DNA of 37,480 nt from Limisphaerales bacterium (lineage in GTDB: Bacteria; Verrucomicrobiota; Verrucomicrobiia; Limisphaerales; UBA11358). This document shows, in pieces, positions 9,355 through 17,063 of this stretch (within the stretch, counting starts at the first letter, position 1; every line of letters starts with the position of its first letter). The stretch spans positions 27,832 through 65,311 of the forward strand of contig PLAY01000116.1 in assembly GCA_003134375.1 (NCBI GenBank), written 5' to 3'. The notes below the pieces were generated by a model. That model saw only the letters and a program-made list of their open reading frames with translations, did no database searches and was not told the origin of the DNA. Both the position numbers and the translations under genes were made by a program.

Positions 9355-10089
9355 TTAACTGTTTTTGCGACGCAACCAAGCCAGGCTCGCGGCACCCAAG
9401 CCAATCAATGCCAGGGTGGAAGGTTCCGGAACCATGGTAATTGTAACATTATCAATCGTAATTTGTTCGCCAGTAACCGGCCCGCCGCCGGCCAACTCCC
9501 AACCGTTGACCTGCCATTGCATTTGATATGTCTGGTCTGTTGGATCAAATCCGGTGGCGTTGCCGAATAAAGTGCCCAAGTTTACAGTAATGTTTTGCCA
9601 ACCGCCGCCAACGGTCACCGCGCTGGTATCAATGCTTTGAGCTCCAGTTTGGGTCATGGGACTGCCGCCATACCATAGACCTGGCCAGCCCTGAATGTTC
9701 AACTGCATATGGTTCAAACCCACACCACTGGTTATATCCATGTCGAACGAGAGCGTGTAGTCGCTTAGGTTCAGGCTCGTGTTCCCGGAAGGGTTGCCGC
9801 CGGAATATCCCAACTGGGCTTGCATCCAGCCGGTATAAGAACCGAGAAAATCCGCCCGCCACGTCAGGCCTTGACTGCCTCCTTCGCCTGTTCCCACAGC
9901 CGCGGTCAGCGAATAATTGGCTAATTGCGAAACATCGCTGTAGCCAACCAGTTCATTTTGGTTGGGGGGGTAAAAATAACCGTTGTCAAAGTTGTCCGAC
10001 CAAACGGTTTGTGCCTGGGCAGCGACGGCGAAGCCGCCGAGCAACGCTGCCATGGCGATGGTTAAATAATTTCTGGATAGTTTTTTCAT
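9355..10089 (-). CDS. PEP-CTERM sorting domain protein
   Basis: A 244-residue exported protein. Signal peptide 'MKKLSRNYLTIAMAALLGG' to 'AAQAQ', a beta-rich middle and a textbook C-terminal sorting tail: 'VPEPSTLALIGLGAASLAW' followed by 'LRRKNS'. Such proteins are cleaved and handled by an exosortase (EpsH/XrtA type) and usually end up in the extracellular matrix or at the surface; no exosortase gene is in this window. The middle starts 'TVWSDNFDNGYFYPPN' and resembles jelly-roll domains of secreted verrucomicrobial proteins without a named family. It is flanked by the GH30 gene and a large secreted protein, which suggests a role at the cell surface with carbohydrate. The leader has no Shine-Dalgarno sequence and consists of AACAACAAA repeats. 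Confidence 0.88.
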   Translation of the reverse strand: MKKLSRNYLTIAMAALLGGFAVAAQAQTVWSDNFDNGYFYPPNQNELVGYSDVSQLANYSLTAAVGTGEGGSQGLTWRADFLGSYTGWMQAQLGYSGGNPSGNTSLNLSDYTLSFDMDITSGVGLNHMQLNIQGWPGLWYGGSPMTQTGAQSIDTSAVTVGGGWQNITVNLGTLFGNATGFDPTDQTYQMQWQVNGWELAGGGPVTGEQITIDNVTITMVPEPSTLALIGLGAASLAWLRRKNS

Positions 10090-10140
10090 GGTTGATTTGT
10101 TGTTGTTTAATTTGTTGTTGTTTATTCGGGTTTAAATTTA
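10090..10140 (-). promoter_or_regulatory. SD-less A-rich leader of the PEP-CTERM gene
   Basis: On the minus strand the 50 bases before the ATG contain two copies of AACAACAAAT and, upstream, TTTAAACCCGAATAAA. The leader of the gene at 11931 has AATAAACCCAAATAAA at a similar distance. Both lack a Shine-Dalgarno sequence. This may be a shared promoter or translation element. Confidence 0.35.
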
Positions 10141-10170
10141 ATCATTTTGCATTCTGCCCAATCAATTGAC

Positions 10171-11931
10171 CTATGGATTTGGTGGCAGAGTATTATAGAG
10201 CCGGAAGAATGCGTTCGGCGAAAGCGGCTGCCCGCTCTGCGGCAAACCATCCACGGTCGGCAGACAATTTGCAGGAATCAGCGTCCATTTCATGGTGCCC
10301 TGCTGCGCTGTGCCGGGTATGTTAATACCGGTGTTGTAACCATTGTAATATTCCGGCACCACCCACTGACCACTGGTCAGATTGGTGGTCACAGCCAGAT
10401 ACCCATTCCCATTGTCGTCTATGAAGCCATACGGATTCCCATTCGTATCGGTGAAACCCGTGTCGGGAAGAGTCCAAGTTACCCAGTATGGAGTGTTGGT
10501 GGTGACGAGAACGATCGTATCGGGATTATCGCAATTTAAAAGAGTCCAAGCCGGATCAAGGCTGGTGGCCTTCGTGAAGTCGTCAACGATGTTGCCGCCG
10601 GCAACGCCGGTAACCGAGATGGCAGAGTAGTCACTTGGCAACCCTTCACCCGAGACCACCCCATTCGGTTGGTTTCCAATAACCAGCACACAGGGATTCT
10701 GCCAGTCGGCCACCACATTCGGGTCGTTGATGGTAAAGGGCACATTGTTGGTCCCCGGGCCGCTTAACGTGCCGCTGGTTGCGTTGTTAAATGTCAACGT
10801 CCAAGTGCCGACAGGTGAGTGGGCGCTCGCGATCGAAAGCTCGGTGTGGCCGTTCGGTGCATCGGGTGGATTGTGATTGGGCGCATTCGTTTTCCAAGCA
10901 ATGTCTGCGGTGTAACCACCAGCGCCATCATTTAAAATCTGCAGCCAAAGGCTGTTGGTCTTGCCATAGTCCGCGCCCGAATTGCCCGTGTAGGCGGGAC
11001 CGGGAATGAATTCCATCATGGCTTGAACCTGGTTAACCGTTGGAAAATCCAGGAGCGTGAACGAATACGTCTTCGGATAACTTCCGCCGATCCAAGACTC
11101 GCTGGCATTGACCGTGGTAAGCTGCGAACGGCCATAAATGTTGGCGGACCCAATAAAGGCCCGTAAGGCCGGGGTGATTTTCTGCATGCCCAGAGTCGGC
11201 GGCGGATTTGAAATGACGGTCGTGGAGCCGACAAACTTGATGTTATCCACCCAGAGGGTGGAAGGCCCGTTCAAGTTCAAATTGTAATAATTGCGGTCTA
11301 TGTGAATGAGCAAGCCCCCCATATTAAGGAGATTCGCATCGGAAATGGCATTGAGGGTTATGCTGACATGCACCCAATCGGTGTTGGTGGCCGCAATATC
11401 CACACCGCCAAAATAATCCTGCCCATAACCGGAGGTTCTGAGGCCGAATTGCAAATGACCGAATATGGGCTGGCCGCCGGTATTCCCTGCGTCCGAAGCC
11501 GAGCCGGGCGCAAACCGCACATCACACTGGAAATTCGTGAACGTCGTGGCGTTCAACCCAAGAGCGAAGTAGTTATTGTTGGTTCCCTGGTCCCAAAGCA
11601 CAAACTGGCTGTTCGCCGAACTCCAGTTCAACGTGATTTTCAGTGATCCCGAACTCGGATTATTGCTGGCATCACTGGTGGCATCCCATTGGTTGGTTAC
11701 GAATGCGCCGCCAAACCAGTTCCACCACACGGCGTCAATCTGGCCGTTCTGGTAGTTTTGCGCGCTGGGGTAGTAGTCGTAATTGGTAGGGTTGGCCGGG
11801 CCGACTCCGGCGGGAGCAAAATCATCCACCACGTAGTTTTGCGTTTGCGCACGAGCGGCGAGAGCCGCAACCAGCAATGCCGAACAGCCGACCAGCCAGA
11901 ATGCAATCCTTGATCTTTTTGTCTTCTTCAT
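10171..11931 (-). CDS. Secreted protein sharing the GH30 protein's N-terminal domain
   Basis: 586 residues with a signal peptide 'MKKTKRSRIAFWLVGCSAL' ending near 'ARAQT'. Residues about 30-235 are clearly homologous to residues 26-207 of the GH30 protein: both have 'GQI(D/G)xVWxNWFGGAF', 'TNFQCDVRFA(P/K)GSA', 'FGHLQFG', 'QDYFG(G/S)VD' and 'STLWVDNIKFVG'. The fold looks like a beta sandwich and may bind carbohydrate, which is inference. The remaining 350 residues show no catalytic motif I recognise; they contain two beta-rich stretches, the second starting 'NIVDDFTKATSLDPAWTLL', and end in an 'AFFRLYNT' tail like those of other secreted verrucomicrobial proteins. It is upstream of the PEP-CTERM gene on the same strand with 81 bp between them. 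A TATAAT hexamer lies near 11975-11980 on the minus strand. Confidence 0.75.
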   Translation of the reverse strand: MKKTKRSRIAFWLVGCSALLVAALAARAQTQNYVVDDFAPAGVGPANPTNYDYYPSAQNYQNGQIDAVWWNWFGGAFVTNQWDATSDASNNPSSGSLKITLNWSSANSQFVLWDQGTNNNYFALGLNATTFTNFQCDVRFAPGSASDAGNTGGQPIFGHLQFGLRTSGYGQDYFGGVDIAATNTDWVHVSITLNAISDANLLNMGGLLIHIDRNYYNLNLNGPSTLWVDNIKFVGSTTVISNPPPTLGMQKITPALRAFIGSANIYGRSQLTTVNASESWIGGSYPKTYSFTLLDFPTVNQVQAMMEFIPGPAYTGNSGADYGKTNSLWLQILNDGAGGYTADIAWKTNAPNHNPPDAPNGHTELSIASAHSPVGTWTLTFNNATSGTLSGPGTNNVPFTINDPNVVADWQNPCVLVIGNQPNGVVSGEGLPSDYSAISVTGVAGGNIVDDFTKATSLDPAWTLLNCDNPDTIVLVTTNTPYWVTWTLPDTGFTDTNGNPYGFIDDNGNGYLAVTTNLTSGQWVVPEYYNGYNTGINIPGTAQQGTMKWTLIPANCLPTVDGLPQSGQPLSPNAFFRLYNTLPPNP

Positions 11932-12095
11932 AACTGAATTTATGTGGTTTTTATTTGGGTTTATTATTCACTTATTATATCAAAAACCGGCGTTTAGGGA
12001 ATGGATTAAACTATGATTCGCATGGAGAATCGTACGAAATGATGTGATATTGGACAGTTTTCGTCATATTTCTTTTTGTCCGTTAAAGAAATTTT

Positions 12096-12932
12096 TCAAT
12101 AAAAGGTGCTTGACTCGGCCGTGTATTGCCAGTGAATGGAAATGGTGTTATGCGTTTCTACATGACCATCGGCAAAACCCACATTAATCGAAGACAAACT
12201 GCCATTGTAAAAATGAGCGTTAAAATGAGGGGCGTTATTTTGGATGCTGCCGGGATCTGTTAATCCTGCAGTGGCTTCCGCCAGATCACTGATGATTGGT
12301 TGCAGAGCCGCGGTTAAATCACTTGTCTTTAGCGGCCAGGAGAGGGCGCCAGCAGGCACCGACGTACCCCCGGTACCGTCGGTCACAGGAAATAGCGCGC
12401 TGCCATTGAATCGCGGCACCCACCATTCGTGTAAAAGTTTTGCATAACCTCCGTTTACCGAACGTCCGGCGGGATAGGTTGAGGATGCTCCTTTGGTGGA
12501 TATGAACCATTGATTTAGCTGGTCAAGGGAAGTAAGGGGACGTTTAGCTGGACTGCAATTCCAGTAAACCCAGGCGCTGGCGCCGTCCAAATCTCCGTCT
12601 CTGACCGGGCAAAAAAACATCGGCACACTCATTCCAAAATTCCCCATAACGGAGAGAAAATTGGTGGCAACGTCAGTCGGATTTGCGCCGGCCATGGAAC
12701 AGGCAAAAGAGGGCATGCTGCCTTGCGCATCATCCGAGGCATACACACTGGCCATTGTGGTCCACTGTTTGTAGTTGGAAGTGCAATTGATGACTTTGGT
12801 GCGGAATTTCGCCTTGGCCAGCGCCGGCAGGATCAAGGCCGCCAAAATGGCGATGATGGCAATGACCACCAGCAATTCAATCAGGGTGAAGCCGCCGGTC
12901 GGGAAGTTTTTCTTTTTTGATTTGCAACACAT
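12096..12932 (-). CDS. Prepilin-type N-terminal cleavage/methylation domain protein (pseudopilin)
   Basis: About 278 residues. A short positive leader 'MCCKSKKKNFPTGG' precedes 'FTLIELLVVIAIIAILAAL', the prepilin peptidase site (cleavage after GG, E at +5) and N-terminal helix of type IV pilins and type II secretion pseudopilins. The C-terminal 'NVGFADGHVETHN' is the H-x9-DG-type ending of the large DUF1559-like family expanded in Planctomycetes and Verrucomicrobia. The middle has several cysteines and aromatic residues. It may form part of a surface or secretion structure; the abundance of such genes in this phylum makes a precise role unclear. I chose ATG 12932 for its normal leader length; ATG 12992 would add 20 residues and overlap the AraC gene by 17 bp. 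Confidence 0.85.
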   Translation of the reverse strand: MCCKSKKKNFPTGGFTLIELLVVIAIIAILAALILPALAKAKFRTKVINCTSNYKQWTTMASVYASDDAQGSMPSFACSMAGANPTDVATNFLSVMGNFGMSVPMFFCPVRDGDLDGASAWVYWNCSPAKRPLTSLDQLNQWFISTKGASSTYPAGRSVNGGYAKLLHEWWVPRFNGSALFPVTDGTGGTSVPAGALSWPLKTSDLTAALQPIISDLAEATAGLTDPGSIQNNAPHFNAHFYNGSLSSINVGFADGHVETHNTISIHWQYTAESSTFY

Positions 12933-12975
12933 ATAAAATTTCACAACAAAATTCAATTTGACGCCTGAATCCCCA

Positions 12976-13554
12976 TCAGCCTTTTTCTCCATTTCTGCAA
13001 CCGGACACCGCCACGCCGTTCATTCCCGACCGGCTTGTGACGCCGCTTCCGTTGAGGATGGAATACGAGCCGGTGTGTTCCAGACCTGTCCTTGGTTCCT
13101 GGGGGTGGAAGAAGTGCGGACCAATCCCGCCATTCCTGGCCGCCTCCTTGGCCCCGTTTTTGAGCAACCGATACTCGCGGGGCGCGACGTGGTTGACGGA
13201 TTTGAAAATGCGTGAAAAGTAGAAGGGGTCATCGTAGCCGAGCGTGGCGGCGACCTCCTTGACGCTCAACACCGTTTCATCCAGCAAACGGCAGGCGTGC
13301 TGCATGCGCAGGCGGATGAAGTAATCAATGGGTGCGCAGCCGATCCGGCGTTTGAACAGCGCGAAGAAGTGGGACGCGGAAATATTTGCCTGGGCGGCGA
13401 GCGTGGCCACCTGCAGCGACTCGTCCAGATGCCGCAACATGTAGGTAATGCTTTGTTCAATCTTCCGAACCGCTTCCGATTCGCCAGGCCCTGCCTGACC
13501 ACCGGGAAAATTCCGAGCAGCGGCTTTCGCGGGTTCAACTTCGATGCTTTTCAT
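12976..13554 (-). CDS. Short AraC-family transcriptional regulator
   Basis: 192 residues, of which about 31-133 form the AraC/XylS double helix-turn-helix: first HTH around 'LQVATLAAQANISASHFFALFKRR', second around 'VKEVAATLGYDDPFYFSRIFKS', with the family's 'P.EYR' ending. There is no sensor domain before it (only 30 residues) and the 55-residue tail is unremarkable, so effector sensing is absent or supplied by another protein. Full-length relatives have 280-400 residues. A GGAG Shine-Dalgarno sequence lies 5 bases before the ATG. The gene starts 76 bp after the ROK repressor gene, and a ROK-type operator candidate (13571-13591) overlaps its likely promoter, which suggests ROK control of this regulator. 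Confidence 0.82.
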   Translation of the reverse strand: MKSIEVEPAKAAARNFPGGQAGPGESEAVRKIEQSITYMLRHLDESLQVATLAAQANISASHFFALFKRRIGCAPIDYFIRLRMQHACRLLDETVLSVKEVAATLGYDDPFYFSRIFKSVNHVAPREYRLLKNGAKEAARNGGIGPHFFHPQEPRTGLEHTGSYSILNGSGVTSRSGMNGVAVSGCRNGEKG

Positions 13555-13570
13555 TTGGACTCCAGATAAA

Positions 13571-13591
13571 ATTAGTTCGACGCGCGAACAA
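13571..13591. promoter_or_regulatory. Candidate ROK operator 1 (GTTCG-N5-CGAAC)
   Basis: A perfect 5-5-5 dyad, GTTCG at 13575-13579 and CGAAC at 13585-13589, flanked by ATTA and AAT. It lies 17-37 bp upstream of the AraC start. Two similar sites precede the ROK gene. The flanks resemble XylR-type ROK operators (TTAGTTTG...CAAACTAA); that resemblance is from memory. Confidence 0.6.
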
Positions 13592-13634
13592 TATGGGCAA
13601 CCATGACCACCTTGGTTTTGTTAATCAGTTTCAT
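13572..13634 (-). CDS. Possible 20-residue leader ORF overlapping the ROK stop codon
   Basis: Begins with ATG overlapping the TGA of the ROK gene (ATGA) and reads 'MKLINKTKVVMVAHIVRASN' before a TAA that lies inside operator 1. It ends 17 bp before the AraC ATG in another frame. It could couple translation from the ROK gene to the AraC gene, or be chance. No homology known to me. Confidence 0.25.
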   Translation of the reverse strand: MKLINKTKVVMVAHIVRASN

Positions 13635-14842
13635 GCGGTGAGTGGTGCGCCAAAGTGATTTTGTAGAACCAACGCGATGGTGCCCCGCAGCCGGGGTTGC
13701 GCTTCCGGATCGGTGGGCAAAATCCGGGTTGCGGCATGGGTGAAAGACCGGCGTTTGACGGCTTCGGTCACAATCGGCCCAACCTTGTCCCAGGCGCGCG
13801 TCACTTCTCCCACCACCACCAACACATCCGGAGCCAGCCCGGTCACCAGCATGGCGATGCCGGCGCCCAGATGATGCGCCATTTGATTCAATGCCTTGCA
13901 GGCCCTGGCGTCGCCTCGTTCCACCAGCCGCAAAATATCACCGAACGGCAACTTGGCCATGTCGCTCTTGGAACCAACTTCGCCTTTGCGGACGGAAGCC
14001 GACTCCGCGTAGTAACGCACGGCGGCGACATTGGACGCCAGCACCTCCCAGCATCCGCTGTTGCCACACCGGCATTTGGGACCGTCGGACATCTGGGACA
14101 CATGGCCAAATTCTCCAGCCACGCCCGTTGAACCCCGCACCAACTGGCCGTTCATGATCATGCCCACGCCGATGTCGTCGGACACGGTCACGGCCACCAG
14201 GTTGCGCACACCATCCATGTACCGCCCCGACCATAATTCGGCCAGCGCACAAGCATTGGCGGCATTCTCCAGCTCCACCGGCAATCCAATGGCGTGTTCG
14301 AGGCGGGTTTTTAAATCCAGATCGCTCCAGCCCAAGGTGGGAGCAAATATCAGTTGTTGTGACGAAGAATCCATCCGGCCTGGCAGGCTGATGCCAATGC
14401 CCTCATAGGAGTTTCGAGGATGTGCCCGCATCAAGTCCTTGATCCGGCGGCTTAACCGGGCGATGAATTCCACCGGATCTTTTTCCGTGGACATGGACTC
14501 CTGGGCCAGAAACTGGCTGTCCATGCTGGACACCGCCAGAGTGGTCGTAGCCGGTTGAATATCCACACCGACCACCCCGCATCGTTCGGTATTCAGATGC
14601 AGAAAGGTCGGCTTGCGGCCGCGCGGCAAATTACCGACCGCCCCCTCCTTCAACCAGCGTTCCGCAATCAGCCGCGCAGCTATCGCCGACACGGTGCTGC
14701 GTTGCAATCCCGAGTAACGTGTCAAATCAGCCCGGGACACGGGTTGGTGTTTGCGCACCAGATTCAACATGATGCGGCTGTTGATGTCGCGGACCGTTTC
14801 ACTGGTCGCCACCTGAAAATTGTTCAAATCAATTTTGCGCAC
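13631..14842 (-). CDS. ROK-family transcriptional repressor (XylR/NagC type)
   Basis: 403 residues. The N-terminal winged helix (about 18-75, 'ISRADLTRYSGLQRSTVSAI'-like) is followed by a sugar-kinase-fold domain with 'VGVDIQPATTTLAV', 'GIGISLPGRMD', 'ENAANACALAELW' and the ROK zinc site: 'EFGHVSQ' histidine (about 247) plus 'CRCGNSGCWE' (cysteines about 257, 259, 264). This is the repressor layout of XylR, NagC and Mlc, in which binding of a sugar or sugar phosphate releases the operator. The start is GTG 14842 with AAGG about 8 bases upstream. Two operator candidates at 14872-14938 suggest autoregulation, and one at 13571 suggests control of the AraC gene. The inducer is unknown; nearby GH29, GH30 and GH9 genes suggest a plant or algal sugar. 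Confidence 0.87.
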   Translation of the reverse strand: MRKIDLNNFQVATSETVRDINSRIMLNLVRKHQPVSRADLTRYSGLQRSTVSAIAARLIAERWLKEGAVGNLPRGRKPTFLHLNTERCGVVGVDIQPATTTLAVSSMDSQFLAQESMSTEKDPVEFIARLSRRIKDLMRAHPRNSYEGIGISLPGRMDSSSQQLIFAPTLGWSDLDLKTRLEHAIGLPVELENAANACALAELWSGRYMDGVRNLVAVTVSDDIGVGMIMNGQLVRGSTGVAGEFGHVSQMSDGPKCRCGNSGCWEVLASNVAAVRYYAESASVRKGEVGSKSDMAKLPFGDILRLVERGDARACKALNQMAHHLGAGIAMLVTGLAPDVLVVVGEVTRAWDKVGPIVTEAVKRRSFTHAATRILPTDPEAQPRLRGTIALVLQNHFGAPLTA

Positions 14843-14871
14843 AAAATGCCTTCAAGACATCGCTCAACAGG

Positions 14872-14890
14872 ATTAGTTCGTGGGTCAAAC
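14872..14890. promoter_or_regulatory. Candidate ROK operator 2 (degenerate)
   Basis: ATTAGTTCG, five bases, then CAAAC: one base off the GTTCG-N5-CGAAC dyad, with the same ATTA flank as operator 1. It lies 30-48 bp upstream of the GTG of the ROK gene. Confidence 0.45.
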
Positions 14891-15178
14891 TTTATCCGCT
14901 ATTAGCAGGGTGTCAAGGATAAAGTTCGAGCCGCGAACAAATTCATCACAATCAAGCAATTTAGGGCAAAATCGCCAGCGCCTTGTCACCATCCTGAAAG
15001 AACGAGACCATTCAATTTGTGTCGTCCATGACACCCACTCATCGCCTTTGTCCCAATATCCGATGTCCGGCAATTCGCCTGGTGTGTCCAACTGGATCCG
15101 GTTGCCATGAAGTTCAGCATTGGTGGCGGACAGGAACACATCCCCCTTCGAATCAGGATGGATCACCGTGGCCGTCAC
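14885..15178 (-). pseudogene. Detached, truncated C-terminal domain of the GH29 fucosidase
   Basis: The reading frame after the fucosidase stop encodes 'VTATVIHPDSKGDVFLSATN', then 'IGYWDKGDEWVSWTTQIE', which matches the C-terminal beta domain that normally follows the catalytic domain in this kind of secreted GH29 protein. It sits one frame off, and in that frame the similarity extends slightly upstream ('GDPLVTATV'), so a frameshift between about 15178 and 15210 is likely. After about 55 residues the similarity stops and the frame runs into the ROK operator region. A GTGA overlap could allow separate translation of this piece, but a decayed tail is simpler. Confidence 0.6.
14917..14940. promoter_or_regulatory. 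Candidate ROK operator 3
   Basis: GTTCG (14924-14928), five bases, CGAAC (14934-14938) followed by AAA, the same 5-5-5 dyad as operator 1. Together with operator 2 it also forms a larger inverted repeat: about 21 bases at 14877-14897 match the reverse complement of 14917-14937 at 18 positions. Possible looping pair controlling the ROK gene. Confidence 0.55.
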
Positions 15179-16773
15179 CAGCGGGTCGCCGGTTTCAAGC
15201 CGCTGCCCGTAATTTTCAACGAGCAGGTCAGGTCGCTCAGTTTTTGCGCGGGCAACTCCACCGTCAAACCTTCGGCGGTCTGCGTGAACTTCAATTTGCC
15301 CTGGTAGCCAAGCAACTCGACGTGCCTGATTTTATTCACGCTGGAGTCGTCCGTCCTGGCGAGTGACTGGATGACGACTTTGCCGTCATCCGGCCAGCCG
15401 AGCGCGATGGCGTAAAGCGTTTTGCCTTTCGTGGTGAAACGAATGTCCTTGGCGGTATATTGGAAATTTTCTTTGAACGCGCCGCCTTTTGCCTGCGTCG
15501 GGCCTTCGCCGAAGACCAGCCACGGGCGCGTGCCGTAAATTGCTTCGCCATTCACCCCCGTCCAGTCCGCCATCTGGTGCAGCATGGTTTCCACTTCCGG
15601 ATCCAGTGAACCATCCGGACGCAGCACGACGTTGAGGAGCAGATTCCCGTTCTTGCTGACGATGTCCACCAGCATGTGAACCGTCCAGCTCAACGGCTGA
15701 TATTTCCAGTGGCGGTTGTAAAACCAGTCGCCGATGGAAGTGTCCGTCTGCCACGGATGCGGATTGATGCCGCCATTGACACCGCGTTCAAAGTCCTGCA
15801 CCCAGCGGCCAGCGGAAGGTTGTTTGCAATTATAGACGGCCGTCAGCTTGTCACTGCGTCGCTCCAGCTCGTACTGCTCGCGGAGGCGGGGTGGCAGGCC
15901 ATTGTAGAAAGCCATAAACTCGGCGCGATTATGCTGGATGCTGTCGTTGTATAAATCGGCGATCAGGCTCAAGCCCACCTCATTGCCGAACGGCACCGGG
16001 CCATCACTGTAGAGCAGGTCGGGATGATAATTGTCCACGAGTTCCTTGATTTCATTGAACCATTGCTGCTGCCAGCACGGGTTTTTGCTGTACCAGGCGA
16101 CGTCGCCGGGTTCGGCGGGAAAATGGTAGAGGTCCCAGTAATTTGAGTTGGCTCCGTCATACGGCACACCGGCGAGCGGACCGGTATGGTCGGATTTGTG
16201 GCTGTCCTGAAACCAGGTGAAGCTCGCGCCGAGATGTTCAGAAACGCCGAAAGGCAGGCCTTGTTTCTTCGCGGCCTTCTGCCAGACGCCCACCACGTCG
16301 CGGTTCGGTCCGTAGTTCATGGCATTCCATTTATGCAACCGGGAATTCCACAGGAAAAAATCATCGTGATGGACGCCCATGCTGACGAAATATCTCGCAC
16401 CGGCTTTTTTGTAGAGCGCCATCAAACGTTCGGGATCCCACTGCTCGGCTTTCCAAAGCGGAATGATGTCCTTCCAGCCGTTCGTGGACGGATGACCGTA
16501 GCGCGCCAGGTGGTCTTTGTAGTCGGGTGAGCCTTGCTGATACATTTTGCGCGCATACCAGTCGCCCTCCATCGGCACGGCCTGAGGTCCCCAATGCGCC
16601 CAGATGCCAAATTTCGCGTCGCGAAACCATTCGGGACACGAATAATTTGTCAGCGATGCCATCGTGGGCTGGAACGGACCAGGCGTGATCGGCAGTTCAG
16701 CAGCTTGAACTCCGGCCGCCATAAGCCACGCGAACAGCATTGCCAGAAACAGGCGGTCAATTTTTATTTTCAT
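15175..16773 (-). CDS. Alpha-L-fucosidase, glycoside hydrolase family 29, shortened by frameshift
   Basis: A 532-residue exported enzyme; signal peptide ends near 'MAAGVQAAE'. It releases alpha-linked L-fucose with retention of configuration. GH29 hallmarks are in order: 'KFGIWAHWGPQAVP' (about 54-67), 'GARYFVSMGVHHDDFFLW' (about 125-142), 'WQKAAKKQGLPFGVSEH', and the nucleophile aspartate in 'PDLLYSDGP' (about 257). 'VDIVSKNGNLLLNVVLRPDG' near residue 360 is the usual end of the barrel. A beta domain follows, and the frame then stops early: the expected C-terminal domain continues in another frame at 14885-15178. The catalytic domain is intact, so the protein may still be active. It is separated from the ROK gene by about 330 bp including operator candidates. 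Confidence 0.87.
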   Translation of the reverse strand: MKIKIDRLFLAMLFAWLMAAGVQAAELPITPGPFQPTMASLTNYSCPEWFRDAKFGIWAHWGPQAVPMEGDWYARKMYQQGSPDYKDHLARYGHPSTNGWKDIIPLWKAEQWDPERLMALYKKAGARYFVSMGVHHDDFFLWNSRLHKWNAMNYGPNRDVVGVWQKAAKKQGLPFGVSEHLGASFTWFQDSHKSDHTGPLAGVPYDGANSNYWDLYHFPAEPGDVAWYSKNPCWQQQWFNEIKELVDNYHPDLLYSDGPVPFGNEVGLSLIADLYNDSIQHNRAEFMAFYNGLPPRLREQYELERRSDKLTAVYNCKQPSAGRWVQDFERGVNGGINPHPWQTDTSIGDWFYNRHWKYQPLSWTVHMLVDIVSKNGNLLLNVVLRPDGSLDPEVETMLHQMADWTGVNGEAIYGTRPWLVFGEGPTQAKGGAFKENFQYTAKDIRFTTKGKTLYAIALGWPDDGKVVIQSLARTDDSSVNKIRHVELLGYQGKLKFTQTAEGLTVELPAQKLSDLTCSLKITGSGLKPATRW

Positions 16774-16808
16774 GACGATTAACCAAGTCTGTCAGCGAGC
16801 CTGCCAGA

Positions 16809-17063
16809 TTGAGATGCGGCAGGCACGCTGAATTTTCAAACGACCGGGAGCAGTCCTTAACCTTGCCGGCCGGCACTTCAGCATCGCAAATCATCGCCGC
16901 AGCGAAATCCGGCCATCACACGCTTAAATTCTGGATGGTGGATTCTGGCATCATGTTGCAGAAACTTGTGATGAACCCCGGCGGAGTGAAACCCGGCCAT
17001 CTCGGTCCGCTCGAAAGCTGTTGCAGCGGCAGGGAACAAAACCGTCCGGCGAAAACCCACTGA
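16809..17063 (+). pseudogene. C-terminal remnant of a secreted glycoside hydrolase
   Basis: An ORF fragment on the plus strand contains 'HTLKFWMVDSGIMLQKLVMN' and then 'GGVKPGHLGPLES', which strongly resembles the last 50 residues of large secreted hydrolases such as GH115 alpha-glucuronidases ('GxHTLKxWMVDPGVVLQKIV'). Only about 16866-17021 matches; there is no catalytic domain, signal peptide or start upstream. Read as the 3' stub of a deleted gene. Family assignment is from memory and tentative. Confidence 0.55.
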
